A DNA stretch of 64,000 bases from Cyanophora paradoxa (Eukaryota > Glaucocystophyceae > Cyanophorales > Cyanophoraceae). The first letter of the stretch is position 1, and each line of letters opens with the position of its first letter. A program made the translations under genes and the position numbers. Shown in pieces: positions 52,964 to 64,000 of the stretch. Under the pieces are notes generated by a model. That model did no database searches, had not been told where the DNA came from, and saw only the letters and a list, made by a program, of their open reading frames with translations. Where the stretch lies: assembly GCA_004431415.1 (NCBI GenBank), contig QPMI01000039.1, positions 124,001 through 188,000 on the forward strand, written 5' to 3'.

Positions 52964-53513
52964 TAGGTAGCTAGCTCCGCGGCAGCAGTAGTTTGCGTTC
53001 TTCGTAGTCGAGTTAGAAAGAATATCGAACCGAATCCTTTGCAATTGCGCATGCGGACATGTACAGGCCTTGCGGCACGGGGCGCCGGCGTTGCCGGCGC
53101 CAGATGCCAGGCGCGTCGGATCCGGAAGAGGCCCAGGCCCTCATCTCGAGCTCCCGCGCGCTGCATATTAGTGGTATGCCTTGGCCCGGCTCATGACTTC
53201 TTTCTCTCTCCATGGCGTTTTGATCTCATCGACCTCCATAGCAATCAATCTCCAGCTCGGAGTAAGCTAGACCAGCCCAACCCATACAAACCCCTCTCTG
53301 CTTCTCTTGCAGGACGCTTCCGAGCGAATTTCAATTAATCACTGCACATGGTTTGGTACATTGAAGAAAGTGCTGCATTCCTGTTGCGCCCCGTATCCGG
53401 GAAAAAAGCAGCGCCCGATGAGGGGCGCCCGTCTAAGGACGGGAGAAATAGGCAACGCTTCCATCAAAAATCGGCGCAGGGCCGACCCTGCTGACTAGAT
53501 TACAGCAAGGGAA
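52964..53513. other. Intergenic region, p24 and GAPDH 3' ends
   Basis: The two genes converge here. No coding signal was recognised. Short segment ~53,395-53,490 contains GGAAAAAAGCAGCGCCCGATG; nothing interpretable. Confidence 0.45.
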
Positions 53514-55343
<1,830 letters not shown>

Positions 55344-55489
55344 TTTTCTCACGACGAACTGAGGGCTGAGGGGGGTGGGTAACGTTTTTATAGTCGGACC
55401 AGTTCGCAACCTGCCTCGGGTACGCCTCTCCACCTGTTTGAGTGGCGCGAACCTGCTGGAGGCCTCGCACAGCGCCGCCTGGCACGCGG
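55344..55489. promoter_or_regulatory. Divergent promoter, GAPDH / DCC1 copy A
   Basis: This 146-bp gap separates two divergent ATGs. It includes AACGTTTTTATAGTCGG, the only TATA-like element, oriented toward DCC1. Otherwise no motif was recognised. Confidence 0.45.
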
Positions 55490-57303
55490 ATGGCGGCTGC
55501 GGTCTTTCCGGCGCAGGGCACGTCGTCCCCGGTCCTCTTCGGCGACGGCTTCAGCAGCACGGACTTCAAGCTCATCGAGCTGCCGCCGGACGTGCTCGGA
55601 GAGCTCAGGGACGGCATGTGCGCTCCGCGAGCGCTCTCACGGCTCGCCCGCTCACCGCCGCCGCGCAGCGTGAGCATCCGCGGGTCCGAGGACGAGGAGG
55701 CGGTCCTCTGCACGAGCGCCCGCACCTTCCAGCTGCGGCTCGTCGAGTCTTCCAACACCACGCTGCTCTTCCGGCCGCGTGGCGAGTCGGACGATGCGGT
55801 GAGCGCGCCTCGCCGGCCGCCGGCCGCCGGTTGCCGCGGCTTAGCTGCGGCAGGAGAAGAAGGGCGCGGAGGTGACGAGCGCGGTCACGGGCCACCTGGA
55901 GATAGTGGAGATCGCGCCGCGGACGGAGAAGCTGCGGCGGCTGCTGCTGGAGCGGCCGTACGCCGGCCCGGAGCCCGACGCGGTGCGGCGGCTGGACGAC
56001 GGCGCGCTGGACGAGGCCGGTGCGTGCGCGGCGCGCGCCTTGGGCCGGCTCCGAGCGGCCGACGGGCGGCCGCGTGCAGCCGAGGAACCGGCGGAGGCGG
56101 ACGGGGCGGAGGGCGCGGGGGAGGGGCGGCGGGTGCGGAGGCGGACGGGCGAGGGGCGGCCGCAGCGGCGCGGGCTGTACACGTTCGCGGAGCTGCGCGG
56201 GCACGTGCAGGCGAGCGACGAGCAGCTGCGGGCGGCGCTGCGCGAGCTGCACGCGTTCGAAGTGGACGGTGCGGCCCCCGGCGAGCCCCCGCCCCGCCCT
56301 CCGCGTCCCCAGCGTCCCAGCGGCGGCAGGGTACTGGCGCGTGCTGGACCCGAACGCGCTGCGGGAGGCGATGGACCTGCTGCTCCTCACGGCTGTCGAG
56401 CGGGCGCGCCGGGGGCCCGCCTGCGGTCGCGCGCGTGCGGCGGGGGCGCTGAGGGCGGGGGCAGGACTGGCGGCTGGACGAGCTGAGCCTGCGGGAGGCG
56501 CTGGAGGCGCTGGCCTCGGACGTGGACGCGCTCGTCCTCGAGCACACCGTCCGCTCCCACGCGGCGCCCGTCGAGGCGCCCGCCGCCGGGTCCGCCCCGC
56601 CCCGCCCCGCCCCGCCCGCGCGGGCCCGGGCCGGGGCGACGGGCGGGGCCAGGGAGCGGGCGGGGACCTCTTCCGCGTGGACCTGGACCGCGTGTGCGTC
56701 TTCCGCGCCCGCCAGCTCCTCGCCGCCGGCCCCGTGCGCCCCGCCCCGCCCCGCCCCGCCCCGCCCTCGCCCTGCGCCGCGTGAGGGGGCGGCAGCGGAT
56801 GCGACTGGACGACTTCGTGGAGGCGTGGCGCGGCTGCGTGCCCGAGGGCGCCCGCCCGACCTCGCCCTCCTGCGGGCCCGCCCCGCCCCGCCCCGCCGGC
56901 CGCGCCGCCGGGGCTGAGGGGCGGCAGGGGCTGGCGATCACGGAGGGCGCCGGGGCGGATGCCTTCGTGCTCCACTACCCCGCCTCGGCCCTCCCCCTCG
57001 ACCCGCCCCAGGCCCGCCCCGCCCCGCGCCCCGCGCCCGCGCTGGGCGGGCGGGGGCGAGCGGGGGCGCAGCGGTTCGCGGCGCTCTTCCGGCAGCGGGC
57101 GCGCTGGGCGCTGGCGGACCTGGAGCCCTACGTGAGGCGCGCGGGGCGGGGCGGGGCGGGGCGCGGGGCCGGGGGCTGAGGGGGCGGGCAGGGGGCTGGT
57201 GCAGCCGGGGCAGACGCTGGAGCAGCTGCTGCTGAAGCACACGCGCGCGAGCCGCGACCTCGCGCAGCGCGGCGCCCCCATCTACTACACCGCCCGCGAC
57301 TAG
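55490..57303 (+). CDS. DCC1: Sister chromatid cohesion protein DCC1, copy A (spliced)
   Basis: DCC1 is part of the CTF18 clamp-loader complex that acts in cohesion at replication forks. The ATG at 55,490 begins MAAAVFPAQGTSS. The family signature is strong: FGDGFSSTDFKLIELPPDVL, VSIRGSEDEEAVLCTSARTF, QLRLVESSNTTLLF. Later exons include LRRLLLERPYAGPEPDAVRR, YTFAELRGHVQASDEQLRAA, LRELHAFEVDG, then winged-helix-like pieces and the C-terminus FRQRARWALADLEPYV and LLKHTRASRDLAQRGAPIYY. Introns are short with CCGCCCCGCCCCG tracts. This copy has an intact start and looks functional. Copy B lies ~5.1 kb downstream. Confidence 0.85.
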
Positions 57304-58028
57304 CCGCCCTCCCTTGCAGGCAGCTTTTGGATGCAGCGCCTTCTAAGCATGTAGTCTGCTCTTTCCGCCCGCGACTAGCCACCCTCCCTCGCCGGCTCGA
57401 TCCGCTGAGCGTGAGCTCGATAGCGTGAGCTCGCGGGAGCTTTTTTTTGGGGGGGGGAGGGGGGGGGGATGGGCCGGGGGCCCGGCGGGGGTTCTTGTAT
57501 GGGGTGGGTATCAGGGGAATCTTCTTGAGCACATAGTCGACTGGACAGGCTAACTAAATCTTTGATAGGTCTTGCCTGGTTGTTTAATTAAGGCCCGTGC
57601 TATGGGGGCTGCTGAGGAGAGTGGAAAGAAAAGGCTGCAGTGAGCCGAAAGGTGACAGGAGCTCGAAAAATGAAAGAGGGAGTCGCGGGGGCTGCTAACC
57701 CGGCCGCGTCTGCCTGGCGGGCGGCCAGGAGGGCGGCGAACTTGGCCGCAGCCGCGGCGTTGGCCACGTCTTCGGCGTCGTTGGGCGGGGTGGGGGCGGG
57801 CCGGGGGTCTCCACCCCCGCCTCCTTCGCGGACTCCGCCGCCGCCGCAGCGGCCGCGCGCTTGCGGGCGCCCGCAGCTTGCGCCGCGATGGTCACCGAGT
57901 CTTGAGGGCAGCGTCGAGGGGCTCGAAGGCGAGCACCATGGAGATTTCGAGCATGTGGCGGGCCTTGGTGGAGTAGCCCGTGGACTTGGAGACGCGGCCG
58001 CCGATGCCGTAATGAACTACTATCTATG
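57304..58028. other. Intergenic region with a possible gene remnant
   Basis: On the minus strand, ~58,010-57,900 reads IGGRVSKSTGYSTKARHMLE, then ISMVLAFEPLDAALK and a stop; after a 1-nt shift the frame continues VTIAAQAAGARKRAAAAAAA. It looks like a broken coding fragment, but I do not recognise the family. A G run lies at ~57,440-57,465. The rest of the gap shows nothing. Confidence 0.35.
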
Positions 58029-60160
58029 CTATGCTACGAACTTATACATACTTATGACGTCACGGCGCGGCAGAACTACTATGCTATGAACTGGGTACAG
58101 CACGACTCGATCAGAGCTGTTCCCCTGCACGACCGGGGTACATCCATTCTGGACGATTAAGCCGCCAGCTGCAGGTCCAAAGATGGGGTCCGAGATGCGC
58201 TCAATCATGTTTCCTGTGATGGTCCCATGGCCGGCCCTCAGCACGAAGATCCCGTAGTGCTGGTCGTGGATCCTGCCCCATGTCAGCGGAGCCCTTCAAG
58301 GGAGGGATCTCAAGAGGGGGAGGAGAGGGGGGGGGGGTCGGGGTTCAGAGGATTGCGCACTTATTGCCACTTATGACGGGGTCACCACCGTCTTGAATGA
58401 GGATGGCCGGGCCAGCATTGCCGCACACGTTGTTGCCTTCCAATGTGCCCCTTCCGTTCTTGTCCACAGAAATTCCGACATGCTTGCCGTTGAAGACTCT
58501 GCAGGATGAGGGCGTTAGAGGAGGAAATAGGTCACCAACGGTGGGCCCTAACTCCGAGTAGAAATAGGTCGCCCGTGGAAGGGAGGGGATGGAGAAGGGG
58601 GGACGGGAGGGGGGGGGGGAAGGGGGGAGGAGGATGGGGGGGGGGGAAGTGAGGGGACGATATCAGGCAGGGGAAGGGAAGGGAATGACGCTAGGAGAAT
58701 GAAGGGTGACTTAAGGGAGGAAAAAGGGAGCACCGGTTGCCCTTCACAAGTGGGCCCGCGCTTGTCGAGATCTGGATGCCCGCCAGCGCGTTGCCGTAGA
58801 CGTCGTTGCCCTCGACCGTGCCCCGCCCGTTTTCGACCACAAGTATGCCGGCCTGCTTGCCGTCGTGGAACTTGTTGCCCCGCACGACGGGGTCCGCGCC
58901 TGTCGAGATCTGGATGCCCGCCAGCGCGTTGCCGTAGACGTCGTTGCCGTCGACCGTGCCCCGCCCGTTTTCGACCACAAGTATGCCGGCCTGCTTGCCG
59001 TCGTGGAACTTGTTGCCCCGCACGACGGGGTCCGCGCTTGTCGAGATCTGGATGCCCGCCAGCGCGTTGCTGTAGACGTCGTTGCCCTCGACCGTGCCCC
59101 GCCCGCTCTCCCACACGAAGATTCCGCCCTGCTTGCCGTCGTGGACCTTGTTGCCCCGCACGACGGGGTCCGCGCCTGTCGAGATCTGGATGCCCGCCAG
59201 CGCGTTGCTGTAGACGTCGTTGCCCTCGACTGTGCCCCGCCCGTTCTCGCACACGAGGATGCCGCCCTGCTTGCCATCGTGGACCTTGTTGCTCCGCACG
59301 AAGGGGTCCGCGCCGGTCGAGATCGCGATGCCTGTCTTCCCGTTGCCGAAGACGTCGTTGCCCTCGACCGTGCCCCACCCGTTATCGCACACGAGGATGC
59401 CGCCCTGCTTGCCGTCGTGGGCCTTGTTGCCCCGCACGACGGGGTCCGCGCCGGTCTGGATCTCGATGCCCGTCTTCCCGTTGCCGAAGACGTCGTTCGC
59501 CTCCGCGACGCCCTTCGCCGACCTGTAGAAAACGATGCCCGCCCCGCCGCAGTCGTGCACCGCGTTTCCTGCGCAACACCGAGTCGGAAAAGGGTTGTGC
59601 GTAGGCAGAAGCGGAGGTGGGGTGCCCACCGCGCAGTTTCGGGGCCGTCTCCTCGCCCCTCACTAAAATGCCATCACCCTTCGCGCAGGACACATCGCAG
59701 CCCTCCACGTCCGCCTGACTGCCACCTCTGATCATCACTGCCCTGCTCTCCGAAAGCAGCGACGTGTTGCGGATCGTGATGCCCTTGACGCTCGGCGCCG
59801 TGGGCGTGTTGCACAACAGCGTGAAGCGCCCGTCCCACTCGAGCACGGCCTCCCGCGGCCCGACGATGTGCACATCCTGGCCCAGAACTACTTCTTCCTT
59901 GTACCTGTAGGGGTGGATCAGCGCCTGGGAGCGGCTGGTAGCGGGAGACGCGCGCGGCGCACCGGCCAGGGGCGAGGCGGATGGTCTGCCAAGGTCCGGC
60001 CCGCGCCACTGCGGCCGCGATGCTCTCCCCTTCCTGTACCTGAATCTCTCCATGGGCAGTAACCGTCTGCTGCAGGCATCAGCGAAAGTATGCGCGTGCG
60101 CCTTGCGCTGGCCATGGGAAGATTCCACTCACTGAGGCCGGAGCGACCTGCAGCTGGCGA
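58029..60160 (-). CDS. Parallel beta-helix repeat protein, copy A (spliced)
   Basis: Minus-strand exons run from a leader near 60,040 (GESIAAAVARAGPWQTIRLA) through YKEEVVLGQDVHIVGPREAV and GITIRNTSLLSESRAVMIRG to one long exon (59,570-58,735) of tandem beta-helix turns. The unit is about 46 residues (138 bp): [20 protein letters not shown], then [17 protein letters not shown]. Six or so units are nearly identical. Two short exons (VFNGKHVGISVDKNGRG, IHDQHYGIFVLRAGHG) close the helix before the stop at 58,029. The start codon is unresolved. FBXO11-like PbH1 repeats suggest a binding scaffold; the function is unknown. Confidence 0.7.
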
Positions 60161-60164
60161 AGCC

Positions 60165-60207
60165 AAGCGTGGATATTCCCTGCAGCGGCCTGGGAATATC
60201 CACGCTT
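60165..60207. repeat. Perfect 16-bp hairpin
   Basis: AAGCGTGGATATTCCC and its exact reverse complement flank an 11-nt loop. It lies immediately upstream of the beta-helix copy A gene. Confidence 0.9.
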
Positions 60208-60376
60208 TTGAGTATGTGTGTGTGAAGCTCCACGCACCGCGGCCGGAGCGACCGGGCCGCAGGCAGACATGCGCGAGCTCTTGGAGCGCTCTGTGCTGGT
60301 AACAGGTTTAACGTGCACTGGAGGCAGTGATCTACCCTGCGGTGGGTCGGAGGACCCTGTACCCTGGCAGGGGTGG

Positions 60377-60475
60377 CGGGCCACTGGCGGCCCTGGCGGG
60401 CCACTGGCGGCCCTGTCGGCCCAGTGGCGGCCCACTGGCGGCCCACTGGCAGGCACTGGCGGTCCACTAGCGGAG
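60377..60475. repeat. GGCCCACTGGCG minisatellite
   Basis: About eight imperfect copies of a 10-14-bp unit (GGCSSACTGGCGG) lie between the two DCC1/beta-helix blocks, near the probable duplication junction. Confidence 0.8.
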
Positions 60476-60649
60476 CCGCTCGCCGCTTGCCTGGGCTTCG
60501 CCTAAACTTGCTCTGCAGCCCGTTAGCAATGCGCTCGATGGCGCGACGCGGGTCCAGCCGCTCCACGCGCCTCCGCTGCCTCTCAGAGCTCCTCGTCGCG
60601 GCGTAGCGATCGCCGCAGCGTTCCCCGTCTCCCCGACACAGCTCGCGTC

Positions 60650-62445
60650 GTCCGCGGTCCCCTCAGCGATGGCTTCCGCAGCACGGACCTGAAGCTCATC
60701 GAGCTGCCGCCAGACGTGCTCGGGGAGCTCAGGGATGGCATGTGCGCTCCGCGAGCGCGCTCACGGCTCGCCCGCTCACCGCCGCCGCGCAGCGTGAGCA
60801 TCCGCGGGTCCGAGGACGAGGAGGCGGTCCTCTGCACGAGCTCGCGCACCTTCCAGCTGCGGCTCGTCGAGTCTTCCAACACCACGCTGCTCTTCCGGCC
60901 GCGTGGCGAGTCGGACGATGCGGTGAGCGGGCCGCGCGCCTCGTCGGCCGCCGGTTGCCGCGGCTTAGCTGCGGCAGGAGAAGAAGGGCGCGGAGGTGAC
61001 GAGCGCGGTCACGGGCCACCTGGAGATAGTGGAGATCGCGCCGCGGACGGAGAAGCTGCGGCGGCTGCTGCTGGAGCGGCCGTACGCCGGCCCGGAGCCC
61101 GACGCGGTGCGGCGGCTGGACGACGGCGCACTGGACGAGGCCGGTGCGTGCGCGGCGCGCGCCTCGGGTCGGCTACGAGCGGCCGACGGGCGGCCGCGTG
61201 CAGCCGAGGAACCGGCGGAGGCGGACGGGGCGGAGGGCGCGGGGGAGGGGCGGCGGGTGCGGAGGCGGACGGGCGAGGGGCGGCCGCAGCGGCGCGGGCT
61301 GTACACGTTCGCGGAGCTGCGCGGGCACGTGCAGGCGAGCGACGAGCAGCTGCGGGCGGCGCTGCGCGAGCTGCACGCGTTCGAAGTGGACGGTGCGGCC
61401 CCCGGCGAGCCCCCGCCCCCGCCCTCCGCGTCCCCAGCGTCCCAGCGGCGGCAGGGTACTGGCGCGTGCTGGACCCGAACGCGCTGCGGGAGGCGATGGA
61501 CCTGCTGCTCCTCACGGCGGTCGAGCGGGCGCGCGGGGGGCCCACCCGCGGGCGCGCGCGTGCGGCGGGGGCGCTGAGGGCGGGGGCAGGACTGGCGGCT
61601 GGACGAGCTGAGCCTGCGGGAGGCGCTGGAGGCGCTGGCCTCGGACGTGGACGCGCTCGTCCTCGAGCACACCGTCCGCTCCCACGCGGCGCCCGTCGAG
61701 GCGCCCGCCGCCGGGTCCGCCCCGCCCCGCCCCGCCCCGCCCGCCCCGCGCGGGCCCGGGCCGGGGCGACGGGGCGGGGCCAGGGAGCGGGCGGGGACCT
61801 CTTCCGCGTGGACCTGGACCGCGTGTGCGTCTTCCGCGCCCGCCAGCTCCTCGCCGCCGGCCCCGTGCGCCCCGCCCGCCCCGCCCGCCCCGCCCCACGT
61901 GGCGTGAGGGGCGGCAGCGGATGCGGCTGGACGACTTCGTGGAGGCGTGGCGCGGCTGCGTGCCCGAGGGCGCCCGCCCCGACCTCGCCCTCCTGCGGGC
62001 CCGCTCCGCCCCCGCCCCGCCCCGCCCCTCCGGCCCCGCCGCCGGGGCTGAGGGGGCGGCAGGGGCTGGCGATCACGGAGGGCGCCGGGCCGGACGCCTT
62101 CGTGCTCCACTACCCCGCCTCGGCCCTCCCCTCGACCCGCCCAGGCCCGCCCCGCCCCGCGCCCGCGCCCCGCGCCCGCGCTGGGCGGACGGGGGCGAGC
62201 GGGGGCGCAGCGGTTCGCGGCGCTCTTCCGGCAGCGGGCGCGCTGGGCGCTGGCGGACCTGGAGCCCTACGTGAGGCGCGCGGGGCGGGGCGGGGCGGGG
62301 CGCGGGGCCGGGGGCTGAGGGGGCGGGCAGGGGGCTGGTGCAGCCGGGGCAGACGCTGGAGCAGCTGCTGCTGAAGCACACGCGCGCGAGCCGCGACCTC
62401 GCGCAGCGCGGCGCCCCCATCTACTACACCGCCCGCGACTACTAG
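60650..62445 (+). pseudogene. DCC1 copy B, 5'-truncated duplicate
   Basis: This copy is nearly identical to copy A from LIELPPDVLGELRDG (~60,694) to the C-terminus (62,445, with one extra Tyr codon). The upstream part diverges: the in-frame sequence TARVVRGPLSDGFRSTDLK retains traces of the FGDGFSSTDFK start, but no in-frame ATG equivalent to copy A's is present. Either it uses an unseen upstream exon or it is a truncated duplicate. Internal coding pieces remain open (VSIRGSEDEEAVLCTSSRTF, QLRLVESSNTTLLF), and differences from copy A are mostly small indels in intronic GC tracts. Confidence 0.65.
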
Positions 62446-62599
62446 GCTAGCCGCCTTCCCTCGCCGGCGGCTTCTTGACGTAGCGCCTTCTATGCATGTG
62501 GCCAGCTCGAGCTCCATGTGTCCCCTCTTTTCTAGTGCTGCTGAATGACTGGCGGCGCTACGCTTTAATTTGTTGACTCTTCTACGACATGTTCACATA
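62446..62599. other. Short gap between DCC1 copy B and beta-helix copy B
   Basis: This tail-to-tail gap of 154 bp matches the start of the region after DCC1 copy A (GCCGCC, TCGCCGGC, CGCCTTCTA motifs) but is much shorter; copy A's gap is ~725 bp. Confidence 0.5.
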
Positions 62600-64000
62600 T
62601 TATTGTCTGAACGTGTTCCCCTGCACGATTGGGGTGCAGCCGTCGAGGACCATCACGCCGCCGCAGGGCGCGAAGGACGGCGCAGAGATGCGCTCGATCG
62701 TGTTTCCTGTGAATGTCCCTTTGCCAGCCTTCCGCACAATTATCGCGCCCTGCTGGTCGTGGACCCTGTGCACGTGGAGGCGGGCTTCAGGGAGAAGCTC
62801 GGGCAGTGCGAAGGAAGGTGTGAAGGGGAACTCGGAAGGGGGTGGGGGGGTGGGGGGGGGGGGGGGGGGGCGGGCGGGGGGCGGGGCAGGGGCAGGGACG
62901 GGGGGGGGGGGGGGGGGGGGGGCTGCCGATGGGAGAGAGGGGGAGCTCGAGGGGAAAGAGGTGTAGAGGAGCTAGCGGTCGCACCTGTTGCCCTTGACTA
63001 CGGGGTCCCCATCATTTTGGACGTAGATGGCCGCGAGCGCGTTGCCGTAGACATCGTTGCCCTCGACTTTGCCCCGCCCGTTATCGAGCACGACGATGCC
63101 GGCCTGCTTGCCGTCGTGGACCTTGTTGCCCCGCACGACGGGGTCCGCGCCGGTCTGGATCTCGATGCCCGCCATCACGTTGCCGTAGACGTCGTTGCCC
63201 TCGACTATGCCCCGCCCGTTCTCCCACACGAAGATGCCGCCCTGCTTGCTGTCGTGGACCTTGTTGCCCCGCACGACGGGGTCCGCGCCTGTCGAGATCT
63301 GGATGCCCGCGAGCGCGTTGCCGTAGACGTCGTTGCCCTCGACCGTGCCCCGTCCGTTCTCGTACGCGAGTATGCCGCCCCGCTTGCCGTCGTGGACCTT
63401 GTTGCCCCGCACGACGGGGTCCGCGCCTGTCGAGATCTGGATGCCCGCCAGCGCGTTGCCGTAGACGTCGTTGCCCTCGACCGTGCCCCGCCCGTTTTCG
63501 GACACCGCGATGCCGCCCCGCTTGCCGTCGTGGACCTTGTTGCCCCGCACGACGGGGTCCGCGCCTGTCGAGATCTGGATGCCCGCCAGCGCGTTGCCGT
63601 AGACGTCGTTGCCCTCGACCGTGCCCCGCCCGTATTCGGACACCGCGATGCCGCCCCGCTTGCCGTCGTGGACCTTGTTGCCCTTCACGACGGAATCCGC
63701 GCCAGTCGCGATCAGGATGCCCACAAACGCATTGCCGTAGACGTCGTTACCCTCCGCGACGCCCTTCGCCGACGTGTAGAAGCAGATGCCCGCCCCGCCA
63801 CAGTCGTGCACCGCGTTCCCTGTGCAATTCAGAGTCAAGGGGGCGGGGGCGAGGGTGGGAAGACGAGGGCGAGGGTGGGAAGCCCACCTCGCAGCGTCGG
63901 GGCCGTCCCCTCGTCATGGACTATGATGCCGCTTATAATTAGGCCCGTGCTGGACACGTCGCAGGCCTCCACGACCGCCCGGCTCCCGCCCATGATCAAC
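62600..64000 (-). CDS. Parallel beta-helix repeat protein, copy B (spliced, cut by window end)
   Basis: This is the second member of the duplicated block. The last exon (62,780-62,600) reads [20 protein letters not shown], then [20 protein letters not shown] and VQGNTFRQ before TAA. The long repeat exon (~63,825-62,975) carries about six 46-residue turns of the [20 protein letters not shown] type. The outermost exon visible (64,000-63,890) reads [20 protein letters not shown] and continues off the window. It is highly similar to copy A but differs in repeat content, consistent with repeat turnover. An intron at 62,830-62,925 has very long G runs (C runs in the transcript). Confidence 0.7.

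Noticed and set aside
58735-63830. Regular 138-bp repeats as a CRISPR-like array
   Set aside because: Units are translated as contiguous beta-helix turns in one frame, with no variable spacers.

Overview
The window joins two very different kinds of DNA. Positions 1 to about 21,170 are AT-richer, densely packed and intron-free: an integrated Polinton-like virus (Maverick/PLV type). From about 21,170 to 64,000 the DNA is very GC-rich, with single-copy eukaryotic genes cut by many short introns: the nuclear genome of a unicellular eukaryote. A plastid-type (GapA-like, NDTGG motif) GAPDH with an N-terminal extension suggests a photosynthetic alga. I cannot name the lineage.

Viral element. An 83-bp terminal inverted repeat is visible at 1-83 and 21,044-21,126; the outermost left end and left host flank lie outside the window. 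From left to right: a degenerate HNH-like ORF, a protein-primed DNA polymerase B, an HNH-AP2 endonuclease, a retroviral-type (rve) integrase, a small AT-hook protein, an ExoX-C-like protein and a second HNH-AP2 gene. Next, mostly on the minus strand, is the morphogenesis block: coiled-coil protein, packaging ATPase, probable double-jelly-roll major capsid protein, two DUF5901-like virion proteins, a small ORF and a patatin-like phospholipase. The right end is a plus-strand adhesion block: a 1,069-residue fibre with phage-tail-fibre-like repeats, a fibre with a C1q-like head, a small protein, and two more fibres sharing the same N-terminal module, the last broken by a 1-nt frameshift. Replication-side genes carry a CTTAAAGA box; most virion genes carry a TATA-like AT box almost touching the ATG, which suggests two temporal classes. 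Nothing essential for replication, integration or packaging is visibly broken.

Host region. About 360 bp past the right TIR is a parallel beta-helix gene with a coiled-coil N-terminus, (TA)n in one intron. Then: a CHRD-domain secreted protein, NUP188 (11 kb, minus), a THUMP/RlmL-type RNA methyltransferase, a conserved plant/algal membrane protein, and a ~3.7-kb inverted-repeat structure whose arms each hold an intron-containing tRNA-Ser(GCT) and whose spacer holds an HMG-box gene. Next are an MBOAT lysophospholipid acyltransferase, PUS10, a p24/emp24 cargo receptor and plastid GAPDH. Finally a two-gene block (DCC1 plus, beta-helix minus) occurs twice in tandem, the second DCC1 apparently lacking its 5' end and the second beta-helix gene running off the window.

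Exon boundaries in the host genes were inferred by reading frame and family motifs; the spans are gene extents from first to last recognised coding segment, not exact exon chains.
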